The position numbers and the translations under genes were made by a program. A model generated the notes under the pieces. It searched no databases and had not been told where the DNA came from. It was given only the letters and a program-made list of their open reading frames with translations. A stretch of DNA of 64,000 bases from Mesobacillus selenatarsenatis SF-1 (lineage in GTDB: Bacteria > Bacillota > Bacilli > Bacillales > Cytobacillaceae), in NCBI RefSeq assembly GCF_000813125.1, contig NZ_BASE01000054.1, forward strand, positions 62,001 to 126,000, read 5' to 3'. Of the stretch, positions 56,200 through 64,000 are shown piece after piece (the first letter of the stretch is position 1; every line of letters starts with the position of its first letter).

Positions 56200-56701
56200 G
56201 ACAGCTTTGGAGGGAGACGGGGAAAAGCTGTCTGAAGTAGCATCAAGTTCGGACAGGTTTGGTCGGGTAAGAGGAAAAGCTGTCCAAAGTAGCATCAAGT
56301 TCTGACAACTTTGGCCGGGTAAGAGGAAAAGCTGTCAGGAGAAGCGCCAAGTTCTGACAGGTTTGCTGGGGTAAGAGGAAAAGCTGTCAGAAGAAGCGCA
56401 ATGTTCGAACGGCTTTGGTAGCGGAAGAGGAAAAGCTGTCAAAAGTAGGTCCAAGTTCGGACAGGTTTGATCGGGGAAGAGGAAAAGCTGTCAGAAGTAG
56501 CATCAAGTTCGGACAGCTTTGGTCGGGGAAGAGGAAAAGCTGTCAAGAAAACCTCGGAATCGTGACAGGTTTGAAGGGAAATCAGGAAAAGCTGTCAAGA
56601 AAACCTCGGAATCATGACAGGTTTGAAGGAAAACCAGGAAAAGCTGTCAAGAAAACCCCGGAATCGTGACAGGTTTAAAGGCGAAGCAGGAAAAGGTGTC
56701 A
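56200..56701. repeat. Ten-unit GACAG...CTGTC array with an exact 52-bp period
   Basis: Ten units start every 52 bp from 56200 to 56668 with no insertion or deletion. Each is about 34 bp, starting GACAGGTTTG or a variant and ending GGAAAAGCTGTC, then an 18-bp linker. Two linker types occur: AGTAGCATCAAGTTC-like in the first part and AGAAAACCTCGGAATCG-like in the last part. Lies between the divergent glpX and EAL genes; no gene is seen in 56059-56866. Confidence 0.95.
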
Positions 56702-56866
56702 AAATCCATATACACCCAACATTAATGCAACCCTTACCCACATTATCACTATAAATAAAGAAGTAAAAATATTTCGAAATAACTATCTAGGAAAAAAGGT
56801 CTATTTTAGCTAAATATGGTACAATTAATAAAAAGTTCTAGTCATCTTCTGAGAGGATTGAAACCT

Positions 56867-58156
56867 ATGGCCCGCCGTGTTACTAGCATATTAGACAACC
56901 TGCTTGGTTGGGGAAAAATAATGTTGCCGCATTCTACAATATGTTATTACCCTCCACAGTTCATTTTACGGAACCCTGTCGTTTCTGGGGTGAAGAAAGC
57001 TTTTAACAGTGGCTTTGAAGTTGCTGTTATTGCATACACAATCAAGAATCACCAGGAGCTTGCTTCGCAGCTTGGTGAGGAAAGCTGGAAGTTTCGTAAG
57101 GCTTTGAAACGGCATTTCAAAAGCGTTATTGAAAAAGAAATCGACAAAGAGGACATGATTGTCCTGCATGATTACTATAGCGACAGCCTGAGCCTGTTCA
57201 TGAGGATTGACCATAACAGGTACTGTATCTCTGAAATTGATGTGAAAATGAAGAAAATCCTCAGGGAAGCGGAGAGCAGGATTTTTCAAGAGTATCCTAC
57301 TGTCCAGCCTATCTTTGATACTGGGTTTATTTTTATCGATAAATCGGTGGATTCCGTTCATGGAGCGGTCTTAAAGGCACATCAGCAAGCGTTTGCGATG
57401 GCTGAGAAACGAATCCAAACTGAATTCAATGAAATGGTTTATGAAATGAAAAGAATTATCGCACAGCAAAATATAAAGCTTTTAGCGCAGCCGATCATAG
57501 ACGTCGCGACTAAGGAAATCCGGGCGTGGGAGATGCTGACGAGGGGACCTGAGGGCACGGCGCTTGAGAGTCCCTTGCAGCTTTTCTCAGTTGCGCGGCA
57601 GACGAATACGCTCTATGACCTGGAAATGATCGTGTTGAGAAAAACGCTTGATCAAATCACTTCGACTGGTTGTCGGGATGATATCTTTATCAATTTCACG
57701 CCGATTACCCTCGGAAATTCCCGATTCGTCCGGGACCTGAAAAACATGATGCAATCATATGACACTATCCAGCCAAATCAGATTACTTTAGAAATTACCG
57801 AAAGGGACTCGATTGAGGGAATCGAGAATTTTATCTATAATATAAAGGTGTTAAGAGGAATGGGAATCAAAATAGCGGTTGATGATACAGGAGCAGGTTA
57901 TGCCAGCTTGAATACCATCAGTGAAATCATGCCGGATGTCATTAAGATCGACCGTTCCGTTATCGAAAATATTGATAAGAACTCTGTGAAGGAGTCCATG
58001 CTGAAAGGGCTGCTCCTTGTTGCGCGGGAAGCGGGGTCCACCGTCATTGCGGAAGGGATTGAGAATGAGCATGAAGCATCGGTTCTTTCACGGAACAAGG
58101 TCGAACTGGCACAAGGTTATTTTTATGCCCGTCCTGGATTACTGAAAACCGTCTAG
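56867..58156 (+). CDS. EAL-domain c-di-GMP phosphodiesterase-like protein
   Basis: Predicted c-di-GMP phosphodiesterase, 429 residues. The EAL domain covers about residues 195-425: AWEMLTRGP (EML in place of EAL, catalytic Glu kept), NFTPITLG, LEITERDSIE, IAVDDTGAGYASL (DDTG in place of DDFG), VIKIDRSVI, VIAEGIENE and QGYFYARP. All metal and catalytic residues I can place are kept. The N-terminal 190 residues contain an unassigned domain with ALKRHFKSVIEKEIDKED and YYSDSLSLFMR, resembling a degenerate GGDEF-like fold. Start at 56867 after GAGAGGA. Confidence 0.85.
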   Translation: MARRVTSILDNLLGWGKIMLPHSTICYYPPQFILRNPVVSGVKKAFNSGFEVAVIAYTIKNHQELASQLGEESWKFRKALKRHFKSVIEKEIDKEDMIVLHDYYSDSLSLFMRIDHNRYCISEIDVKMKKILREAESRIFQEYPTVQPIFDTGFIFIDKSVDSVHGAVLKAHQQAFAMAEKRIQTEFNEMVYEMKRIIAQQNIKLLAQPIIDVATKEIRAWEMLTRGPEGTALESPLQLFSVARQTNTLYDLEMIVLRKTLDQITSTGCRDDIFINFTPITLGNSRFVRDLKNMMQSYDTIQPNQITLEITERDSIEGIENFIYNIKVLRGMGIKIAVDDTGAGYASLNTISEIMPDVIKIDRSVIENIDKNSVKESMLKGLLLVAREAGSTVIAEGIENEHEASVLSRNKVELAQGYFYARPGLLKTV

Positions 58157-58178
58157 CATCTTTATGAGGTGATAATGA

Positions 58179-58616
58179 ATGTACTTTGTCGACAGAGATC
58201 AAATCGAAGAAACATTGCAGTTTTTAGAGAGACAAATCGGCTTTTTTGAAAGCAATGGACCATGGGAAACGCCGATGGAAAAATCAGCACTCGAGCGTGC
58301 GGCGCATACAATGGTAGAAGCCGTACTTGATGTGGGCAATGCAATGATCGATGGCTTCATCATGCGTGACCCGGGAAGCTATGAAGACATTATTGATATC
58401 CTGGATGATGAAAAGGTTGTTACTAAGGAAATGAGCGCAGGGTTGAAAAAAATCGTCCTGTTCAGAAAGATGCTTGTCCAGCAGTATACTGCCGTAGACC
58501 ATGCCGGCCTGATCGAAACCTTTAAGACCGAGCTTCCTCATCTTAAGCATTTTTCAGTAAAAGTGAGAGAGTACTTAACGAATGAGTTAGGGCCAGTATC
58601 CGCTTTTAAAAAGTAA
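58179..58616 (+). CDS. yutE: HepT-like protein YutE (DUF86)
   Basis: All-helical HEPN/HepT-superfamily protein, 145 residues. The family RNase motif RxxxxHxY appears as RKMLVQQY with Gln in place of His, so nuclease activity is doubtful. ERAAHTMVEAVLDVGNAMIDGF is the conserved helix. No nucleotidyltransferase partner lies nearby, unlike HepT-MntA pairs. AGGTG lies 8 bp before the ATG. It starts 22 bp after the EAL gene, so the two may share a transcript. Confidence 0.85.
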   Translation: MYFVDRDQIEETLQFLERQIGFFESNGPWETPMEKSALERAAHTMVEAVLDVGNAMIDGFIMRDPGSYEDIIDILDDEKVVTKEMSAGLKKIVLFRKMLVQQYTAVDHAGLIETFKTELPHLKHFSVKVREYLTNELGPVSAFKK

Positions 58617-58625
58617 ACCATGACA

Positions 58626-58656
58626 GAGGAGACCGTTAAACTGCGGTCTCTTTTCT
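58626..58656 (+). terminator. Terminator of yutE
   Basis: Stem GAGACCG / CGGTCTC with an 8-nt loop, then TTTTCTG. Confidence 0.8.
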
Positions 58657-58692
58657 GTTAAGGATAAATAACAGGTCCTTTGGATTTTCATA

Positions 58693-58815
58693 ATCCAGCT
58701 CCAGCGCCTAGCCCCTCGAGTCGCTTCGGTCCGTCCAATGAAGTCAAAGAACGACTTCGCCGGTCGGCCCTCCAGCGCTTGTCGAGGCTAAACAAGGCGC
58801 TTCCGCTTTTTGGTC
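58693..58815. repeat. Dispersed intergenic repeat, single copy
   Basis: Begins CCAGCTCCAGCGCCTAGCC and ends AAGGCGCTTCCGC. The central hairpin GAAGTC...GACTTC is flanked by CCG pairing with CGG. Same family as at 19005, 26291, 44582 and 59733. It lies between the yutE terminator and yutF. Confidence 0.88.
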
Positions 58816-58914
58816 TTGTGAGCTTTGTCCTTTGCACTCATTGCCTGGCTTATATAAAATGGGAGTATTCGTTTTTGAACGACATGGGAACGATATAGTT
58901 AGGAGTGATCAAAT

Positions 58915-59679
58915 ATGAAAAAATATAAAGGGTATTTAATTGATTTGGATGGGACGATGTACCGGGGATCAGAACGAATCGAAGCGGCTTCTGATTTTAT
59001 AAAAAGGCTGATTGAAACGGAAATCCCATATTTATTCGTTACGAATAATTCATCGCGCACACCTGCACAGGTGGCGGAAAAGCTTCGCTCCTTTGATATT
59101 CCAACGACTGAGGAGCAGGTTTTTACAACAAGCCAGGCAACAGCCAACTATATTTATGAGCAAAAACAGGATGCGACTGTATATGTGATTGGCGAAGAGG
59201 GAATCCAGACAGCGATCCAGGAAAAAGGACTGAAATTTGCCGGGGAAAACGCTGATTTTGTTGTTTCAGGAATCGATCGTGGCATTACATATGAAAAGCT
59301 GGCTGTCGGCTGCCTTGCGGTCAGGAATGGAGCGACCTTCATATCGACAAATGGGGATATCGCAATCCCGACTGAACGGGGCCTGCTGCCTGGCAACGGT
59401 TCGTTGACTTCCGTGATTGCTGTATCTACACAAACAGACCCGATTTTTATCGGGAAGCCGGAATCTGTGATCATGGAACAGGCTTTAAAGGTACTTGGGA
59501 CAGAAAAAGAGGAAACCCTTATGGTCGGGGACTACTACGATACCGACATCCTCGCAGGCATGAGAGCAGGGATGGACACACTCCTCGTCCACACTGGTGT
59601 AACTACCAGGGAACTGCTGAAAGGGTATGAAGAAATGCCAACGTATACAGTGGATTCGCTGGACGATTGGGAAGTTTAA
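58915..59679 (+). CDS. yutF: HAD-IIA phosphatase YutF
   Basis: NagD-like phosphatase of the HAD superfamily, 254 residues. Motif I DLDGTMYRG carries the nucleophilic Asp and general acid, motif II LFVTNNSSRTP, motif III Lys in FIGKPE, and motif IV VGDYYDTDILAG. The capping domain lies between residues about 80 and 180. AGGAGTGATCAAAT precedes the start. Acts on small phosphorylated compounds; the natural substrate is not deducible. Confidence 0.93.
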   Translation: MKKYKGYLIDLDGTMYRGSERIEAASDFIKRLIETEIPYLFVTNNSSRTPAQVAEKLRSFDIPTTEEQVFTTSQATANYIYEQKQDATVYVIGEEGIQTAIQEKGLKFAGENADFVVSGIDRGITYEKLAVGCLAVRNGATFISTNGDIAIPTERGLLPGNGSLTSVIAVSTQTDPIFIGKPESVIMEQALKVLGTEKEETLMVGDYYDTDILAGMRAGMDTLLVHTGVTTRELLKGYEEMPTYTVDSLDDWEV

Positions 59680-59693
59680 GTAGATAAGCTAAA

Positions 59694-59733
59694 AAGGGAC
59701 TTGAGCCGCTGAAGGCATCAAGTCCCTTCTTTT
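59694..59733 (+). terminator. Terminator of yutF
   Basis: Eleven-bp stem AAGGGACTTGA / TCAAGTCCCTT followed by CTTTT. Confidence 0.88.
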
Positions 59734-59875
59734 ATCCAGCGCTTGTCGGGGCTGACCAAGGCGCTTGCGCTTTTCTTATGTCCAGCTCCAGCGCTTAGTC
59801 AGTTTTCATCCCCGAATTCGCTCCTTGAGTATCTTGCGTGAAGCGTTAGCTTTGAGCAGCTCGAGTCGCTTTTCT
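59733..59875. repeat. Rearranged copy of the dispersed repeat
   Basis: The 3' end of the family (CCAGCGCTTGTCGGGGCTGA then CAAGGCGCTTGCGC) comes first and the 5' end (TCCAGCTCCAGCGCTTAG) follows, so the halves are in reverse order and the central hairpin is missing. It fills the gap between the convergent yutF and yutG. Confidence 0.7.
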
Positions 59876-59876
59876 T

Positions 59877-60386
59877 TTAATCTTCTACATTTGCCGCTCT
59901 ATGTGCAAGACGGCTTGATGCTGCAGCAGCGACTGCTCCGACGATATCATCAAGGAAAGTATGGCACTTGCCGGATGCTTCCTTATCATTAAGCTTCTCT
60001 AGAATTCCTGGTTTTGCTTTATCGATGTATCCATAATTGGTAAAACCGATCGACCCATATATATTTACGATTGAAAATGCGAGGATTTCATCGACGCCGT
60101 ATAAACTTTCGTCTGTGTCGATAATGGATTGAAGTGGTTCGCCAAGCTTCTTCTGTTCAGCGAGGATATCCAGCTGGATTCCAGTCAGTATCGCATTCTG
60201 AACCTCGCGCTTGGATAGAACTCGTTCAACGTTTTCGATACAATCCTCCATCTGCAGGTTTGGATGGTATTTTTCCTGCAGGAAATAGACGAGATCGGCG
60301 ATATCTTCTATTTCAACTCCACGTTCATGGAGCCACTTCCGGGCAGTTTCCTCTGTCATATGGATGGCGCGTTTCTTTTCTAACAT
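59877..60386 (-). CDS. yutG: Phosphatidylglycerophosphatase A-like protein YutG
   Basis: PgpA-family protein, 169 residues, without the membrane helices of enterobacterial PgpA. Family motifs: TDESLYGVDEILAFSIVNIYGSIG (conserved acidic residues) and CHTFLDDIVGAVAAAAS near the C-terminus. It may act on phosphatidylglycerophosphate or another lipid phosphate; activity is inferred. ATG at 60386 has AAAGG 8 bp upstream; ATG at 60392 is an alternative. Convergent with yutF. Confidence 0.85.
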   Translation of the reverse strand: MLEKKRAIHMTEETARKWLHERGVEIEDIADLVYFLQEKYHPNLQMEDCIENVERVLSKREVQNAILTGIQLDILAEQKKLGEPLQSIIDTDESLYGVDEILAFSIVNIYGSIGFTNYGYIDKAKPGILEKLNDKEASGKCHTFLDDIVGAVAAAASSRLAHRAANVED

Positions 60387-60601
60387 CTGCATCACCTTTC
60401 TGTTTTTGATTGCAGCATAATCATATTCATACTCTTTATCCTATTTAACCTAAAATATTCCGCTTAATCCGTTTTAGTGAAAGAATTCATTCCTTTAAAT
60501 CATTTCCCTAATGAAGCCGCTTATTCATTGTAATGTTCATTCAAGTTTTACAATCCAATACATATATTTGTAAAAGAATGGCTTGGAAATGAGGTGCTAA
60601 T

Positions 60602-61609
60602 ATGTTTCAAAAGATGTTAAAAGAAGTATATGGGATTTTGGCAGATTCAGAAGTATCTCTTGGAAGATATCATGGATATAAGCATAATGAAGGGCTTTAT
60701 TTGATTATGGACGCTAACGGTGTAAAAGAGCAAGAGATAAGCGAGCTGGCGAGGATTGCTGACCATATGCAAACAACTGGGGATCGGAATGTCTCGAGGG
60801 TGCTAGCGGATAAGGAAGGAAAACAAATTTGCGAATGGGAGGGGAGAAAATACTGCGTGTTGATGAACCGCGCAGCCCCTATGCCAGAAAAAATAAGAAC
60901 TGGCAGGAAATTGGCTAAATTCCACGCAAGGGGCCGGCAAATCCCCTTTAAAGTTGAAAGCATGAACAGGGTTGGACAGTGGAAACAGCTCTGGGAAAAA
61001 CGGCTTGACCAGATGGAAAAGGTATGGAGTGGCAAGCTTTATACTGAGCCGGAGAATGATTTTGAGAAGATGTTCATGGAATCTTTTCCGTATTATATGG
61101 GGCTATCTGAAAATGCCATTCAATACCTCGCTGATACTGAGATTGATGATAAGCCGTCAAAGATTGACCATGGCACTGTTTGCCATGAGCGCTTTACAAA
61201 TACGGTCTGGAGAGGAACGTATTTTGTCAAAAATCCTTTCGAATGGGTATTTGATCACGGTAGCAGGGATCTCGCTGAATGGGTCAGGGATCGTTATTTT
61301 GCCAACATCCAGACGAGCCAGCCGGAAATCAAGAACTTCCTGGCAGAATACCAATCAATGACCGTGCTGTCGCCATTTTCGTGGAGGCTGCTTTACGCGA
61401 GATTGCTGTTCCCGCTCCACTATTATGAGACAGTCGAAAATTACTATATAACTCAATCGGAACAGACGAAGCGCCAGCTTGAAGACCGCTTGCGGAAATA
61501 TTTGAATCAAAGCAGTGATCATGAGCGGTTCCTGAGCCATTTTTACCATCTTAGCGAAGCGCCGGTAAAAGCAGCGAAACTTCCGGCAGTCGATTGGTTG
61601 TTACGATAG
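60602..61609 (+). CDS. yutH: Spore coat-associated kinase-like protein YutH
   Basis: Aminoglycoside-phosphotransferase-fold protein related to CotS, 335 residues, associated with the spore coat in B. subtilis. Segments: GRYHGYKHNEGLYLIMDANG, CVLMNRAAPMPEKIRTGRKLAKFH and the remnant catalytic loop SKIDHGTVCHERFTN followed by NPFEWVFDHGSRDLAEWVRD. The kinase HxD is not evident in canonical form, so catalysis is doubtful. GAGGTGCTAAT lies before the ATG. Mother-cell expression is likely but the promoter was not assigned. Confidence 0.88.
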   Translation: MFQKMLKEVYGILADSEVSLGRYHGYKHNEGLYLIMDANGVKEQEISELARIADHMQTTGDRNVSRVLADKEGKQICEWEGRKYCVLMNRAAPMPEKIRTGRKLAKFHARGRQIPFKVESMNRVGQWKQLWEKRLDQMEKVWSGKLYTEPENDFEKMFMESFPYYMGLSENAIQYLADTEIDDKPSKIDHGTVCHERFTNTVWRGTYFVKNPFEWVFDHGSRDLAEWVRDRYFANIQTSQPEIKNFLAEYQSMTVLSPFSWRLLYARLLFPLHYYETVENYYITQSEQTKRQLEDRLRKYLNQSSDHERFLSHFYHLSEAPVKAAKLPAVDWLLR

Positions 61610-61645
61610 TCGAAGCTTTTTTTCTAAGGAAAGTGTGACTTTGTG

Positions 61646-61682
61646 GTAGAATGAAATTATTCTACTATATTAAACGCTTTCA
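61646..61682. promoter_or_regulatory. Inverted repeat and cre-like site before the hydroxyacid dehydrogenase
   Basis: GTAGAAT, 6 bp, ATTCTAC (61646-61665) is a perfect 7-bp inverted repeat. It is followed by ATTAAACGCTTTCA (61669-61682), which fits 12 of 14 positions of the cre consensus. Both lie just upstream of the ribosome site. Confidence 0.35.
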
Positions 61683-61696
61683 AAAGGAGTTAGACT

Positions 61697-62674
61697 ATGA
61701 AACCGTATGTTTATATCACCAGGAAGTTGCCTGAAGAAACAATTGTGGATCTCACCGAGCTTTTTGAAGTGAAAATGTGGGATCATGAAGATATCCCTGC
61801 ACCTAGGGAAGTTATTTTAAAAGAAGCCCAAAAAGCCAGCGCTTTAATCACAATGCTCTCTGACAAAGTCGACGAGGAAGTGTTATCAGCAGGTGAAAGC
61901 CTCAAAGTGGTCGCAAATCTGGCAGTCGGCTTTGACAATATTGACCTTGAAGCAGCAACAAAGCGTGGAATCATCGTTACGAACACACCTGACGTGCTGA
62001 CAGAGACAACAGCAGACCTTACCTTTTCCTTGCTGATGGCATCCGCAAGACGTATAGTCGAAGCGGCGGAATATATAAAGGCTGGCAAGTGGGGAGGCTG
62101 GAGTCCGTACCTGCTTGCTGGGCATGATGTTTTTGGCAAGACAATCGGGATTGTCGGTATGGGTAAAATCGGTGAAGCGGTCGCTCGCAGGGCCAAAGGC
62201 TTCGGGATGGAGATCCTTTACCATAACCGCTCACAAAAACATGAGGCTGAAAAAGAACTGTGCGCTGTCTACAGTTCTTTCGAGGATCTTGTGACGAAAG
62301 CTGATTTTGTAGTGTCACTTGCTCCATTGACTGAGGAAACGAGAAATCTTTTTACCGCCGATGTCTTTGCGAAAATGAAAAAAAACGCGATTTTCATCAA
62401 TGCAGGCCGCGGCCCGGTTATGGACGAGCAGGCTTTATACGATGCGCTTAAAAATGGTGAGATTGCGGCAGCAGGACTCGACGTCTTTGAAAAAGAGCCA
62501 ATTTCCGCTGACCATCCGCTGCTGGAACTGCCAAACGTAACTGCGATCCCGCACATTGGCAGTGCAAGCACTGAAACCAGGACAACCATGATCAAGCTGT
62601 GCGGTGCAAATGTTAAAGCTGTCCTGACTGGCGACAGCCCAAAGACAATCGTTAACAAAGAAGTGCTTCAATAA
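61697..62674 (+). CDS. D-2-hydroxyacid dehydrogenase (glyoxylate/hydroxypyruvate reductase type)
   Basis: NAD(P)-dependent D-isomer-specific dehydrogenase, 325 residues. Rossmann motif GMGKIGEAVARRAKGFG near residue 153; catalytic Arg in VANLAVGFDNID-linked substrate domain and NAGRGP, Glu in DVFEKEP, and His in PHIGSAS. Similar to D-glycerate dehydrogenases such as YvcT. AAAAGGAG precedes the ATG. Single gene ending in a terminator. The exact substrate (glyoxylate, hydroxypyruvate or a related 2-ketoacid) is not certain. Confidence 0.9.
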   Translation: MKPYVYITRKLPEETIVDLTELFEVKMWDHEDIPAPREVILKEAQKASALITMLSDKVDEEVLSAGESLKVVANLAVGFDNIDLEAATKRGIIVTNTPDVLTETTADLTFSLLMASARRIVEAAEYIKAGKWGGWSPYLLAGHDVFGKTIGIVGMGKIGEAVARRAKGFGMEILYHNRSQKHEAEKELCAVYSSFEDLVTKADFVVSLAPLTEETRNLFTADVFAKMKKNAIFINAGRGPVMDEQALYDALKNGEIAAAGLDVFEKEPISADHPLLELPNVTAIPHIGSASTETRTTMIKLCGANVKAVLTGDSPKTIVNKEVLQ

Positions 62675-62680
62675 TCTACA

Positions 62681-62713
62681 AATCCTTCCCTTATGAACGG
62701 GAAGGATTTTTTT
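62681..62713 (+). terminator. Terminator of the hydroxyacid dehydrogenase gene
   Basis: Ten-bp stem AATCCTTCCC / GGGAAGGATT with an 8-nt loop and T tract. Confidence 0.88.
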
Positions 62714-62815
62714 AATATGGAAAAACTTTTAATATAATCAAAATTTTTATAATTTTTTACACTTAGAGCCACATAGGATTAAGCGTTTACACAGGAAAAG
62801 TACCCTAAATATTCC

Positions 62816-62844
62816 TTGTAAAAGCTGTTTCTGGTATTTATAAT
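62816..62844 (+). promoter_or_regulatory. SigA-type promoter of hom
   Basis: TTGTAA, 17 bp, TATAAT, ending 59 bp before the start codon. No T-box or riboswitch core is seen in the leader. Confidence 0.65.
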
Positions 62845-62903
62845 GTCTACTATACAAAAACAAATGTACATTTGAAACAGACACAAAGAGAGGGGAAAAG
62901 AAA

Positions 62904-64000
62904 ATGCAGGCAATCTCGGTTGGACTTCTAGGTTTGGGAACAGTAGGGTCAGGTGTGGTTAGGATTATTGAAAACCACCAGGATAAATTGATGCACCAGG
63001 TTGGGTGCCCGATTAAAGTGAAGAAAATCCTCGTACAGGATGTTGAAAAAGAAAGGTCGGTAAAAGTGGACCCATCACTCCTGACGGTGAATCCAGCTGA
63101 TATTATGGAAGACCCGGAGATTGAAGTGGTAATCGAGGTCATGGGCGGGATTGAAGATACTCGGGAACACTTGATTCAGGCATTAAGGAGCAAAAAGAAT
63201 ATTGTGACGGCAAACAAGGACTTGATGGCCGTCCACGGTTCCGAGCTTTTAACAGTGGCCAATGAAAATGGCTGCGACCTCTTTTTTGAAGCGAGTGTCG
63301 CCGGAGGAATCCCAATCCTGCGCAGTCTGGTGGATGGCCTTGCCTCTGACAGAATCACAAAGATGATGGGGATTGTGAATGGCACAACAAACTACATTTT
63401 AACGAAAATGAGCCAGGAGGGACTGGCATATGATAGCGTGTTAAAGGAAGCGCAGCAGCTCGGGTACGCGGAGGCAAACCCTGCATCTGACGTAGAAGGA
63501 CTGGATGCGGCTCGAAAAATGGCGATCATGGCATCACTAGGGTTTTCAATGAAGATTGATCTTGATGATGTCAAATTCAAAGGAATAACTACTGTAACTG
63601 AAGAGGACCTACAATATGGGAAGCAGCTGGGGTATACGATGAAACTGCTCGGCATCGCCGTTCTTGACGGCGATAAGGTCGAGGTGTGCGTTGAGCCGGC
63701 ATTGCTGCCATCAACCCACCCGCTTGCGTCTGTCAATAATGAGTACAATGCGGTGTATGTGTATGGAGAAGCAGTCGGGGAGACAATGTTTTACGGTCCT
63801 GGAGCTGGAAGCTTGCCAACTGCCACAGCTGTAGTCTCAGATCTTGTAGGCGTCGTCAAGAACATGCGCCTCGGAGTAAACGGCAGTTCTTTTGTCACTC
63901 CGCAGTATGAGAAACAGCTTAAAGATGATGGAGAAGTGAATTCAAAGCACTTCCTGCGTCTCCACGTCCATGACGAAGTCGGAGTTTTCTCAAAAATCAC
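62904..64000 (+). CDS. hom: Homoserine dehydrogenase, N-terminal part (cut by the window edge)
   Basis: Reduces aspartate semialdehyde to homoserine, the branch point to threonine and methionine. 365 codons are present without a stop; the family is usually about 430 residues, so most of the C-terminal ACT domain is missing. Visible: the NAD motif GLLGLGTVGSGVV, TANKDLMAVHG, the ASVAGGIPI and GIVNGTTNYIL catalytic-domain blocks, and LHVHDEVGVFSKI at the ACT start. GAGGGGAAAAGAAA precedes the ATG. thrC and thrB are expected downstream, by analogy. Confidence 0.96.
   Translation, partial: MQAISVGLLGLGTVGSGVVRIIENHQDKLMHQVGCPIKVKKILVQDVEKERSVKVDPSLLTVNPADIMEDPEIEVVIEVMGGIEDTREHLIQALRSKKNIVTANKDLMAVHGSELLTVANENGCDLFFEASVAGGIPILRSLVDGLASDRITKMMGIVNGTTNYILTKMSQEGLAYDSVLKEAQQLGYAEANPASDVEGLDAARKMAIMASLGFSMKIDLDDVKFKGITTVTEEDLQYGKQLGYTMKLLGIAVLDGDKVEVCVEPALLPSTHPLASVNNEYNAVYVYGEAVGETMFYGPGAGSLPTATAVVSDLVGVVKNMRLGVNGSSFVTPQYEKQLKDDGEVNSKHFLRLHVHDEVGVFSKI

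Noticed and set aside
56415-56669. 84-codon ORF inside the repeat array
   Set aside because: Its translation only follows the 52-bp repeat, with no ribosome site and no family-like pattern.
56200-56701. CRISPR array
   Set aside because: The regular repeat-spacer look is misleading: the 18-bp linkers are of only two recurring types rather than unique, the repeats drift, and no cas gene is present. The same applies to 35195-35382 and 6227-6426.
62745-62903. T-box or threonine/methionine riboswitch before hom
   Set aside because: The leader is short and lacks the T-box sequence, an S-box core and a terminator; only a SigA-type promoter is supported.

Overview
The window looks like a stretch of chromosome from an endospore-forming, low-GC Firmicute of the family Bacillaceae, close to Bacillus/Mesobacillus-type lineages but not B. 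subtilis itself. The evidence is gene content and order. The core follows the B. subtilis yus-yur-yun-yut region (yusU, fadM-fadN-fadA-fadE, yusI, gcvH, yusG-yusF-yusE, metNIQ, yurZ, sufCDSUB, yunF-yunD-yunC-yunB, yunA, lipA, yutC-yutD, yutE-yutF-yutG-yutH, hom). Spore genes are frequent: a gerA-type operon, CotF-like coat proteins, YuzL, YunB, YutC and YutH. No rRNA, tRNA, prophage, transposase or CRISPR array was seen.

Layout: (1) 1-6.1 kb: the 5' part of a short-chain dehydrogenase, a TPR-like protein, and a leftward tungstate operon (regulator-tupA-tupB-tupC). Diverging from it is a small HesB/IscA-like gene with an in-frame TGA at the position of the family's conserved cysteine and a SECIS-like hairpin just downstream. 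I read it as a selenoprotein. uppP follows. (2) 6.2-11.6 kb: a 52-bp-period repeat array, a rodA-like gene and a leftward germinant-receptor operon. (3) 11.8-17 kb: a Fur-boxed siderophore ABC locus with a FhuF-like reductase and yusU. (4) 17-25 kb: coat genes, then fatty-acid beta-oxidation with a cre site and a FadR operator. (5) 25-34 kb: gcvH and small yus genes, then two SAM-I riboswitches driving metY and metNIQ. (6) 34-41 kb: yurZ, a small ORF that may start at AUU, structured intergenic DNA, and sufCDSUB. (7) 41-51 kb: yunF/yunD/yunC, an HD-GYP gene, a frameshifted yunB, a lysine riboswitch with an NhaC-family transporter, and an NSS transporter with a 33-residue small subunit. (8) 51-64 kb: yunA, lipA, yutC/yutD, glpX, an EAL-domain gene, yutE-yutH, a hydroxyacid dehydrogenase and the start of hom.

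How the genes work together: Fe-S and sulfur metabolism dominate. sufCDSUB builds clusters, lipA uses them to make lipoate for gcvH, metY/metNIQ supply methionine under SAM control, the siderophore system supplies iron, and the HesB-like selenoprotein may act in cluster handling. HD-GYP and EAL proteins could both degrade c-di-GMP; no GGDEF gene is present here.

Between genes the window is rich in repeats that the genes do not explain. There are five tandem arrays with near-exact periods of about 20.4, 21 or 52 bp, all close to whole helical turns. A dispersed element of about 120-150 bp has a central hairpin whose stem shows compensatory changes between copies. One 141-bp element consists of nested hairpins.
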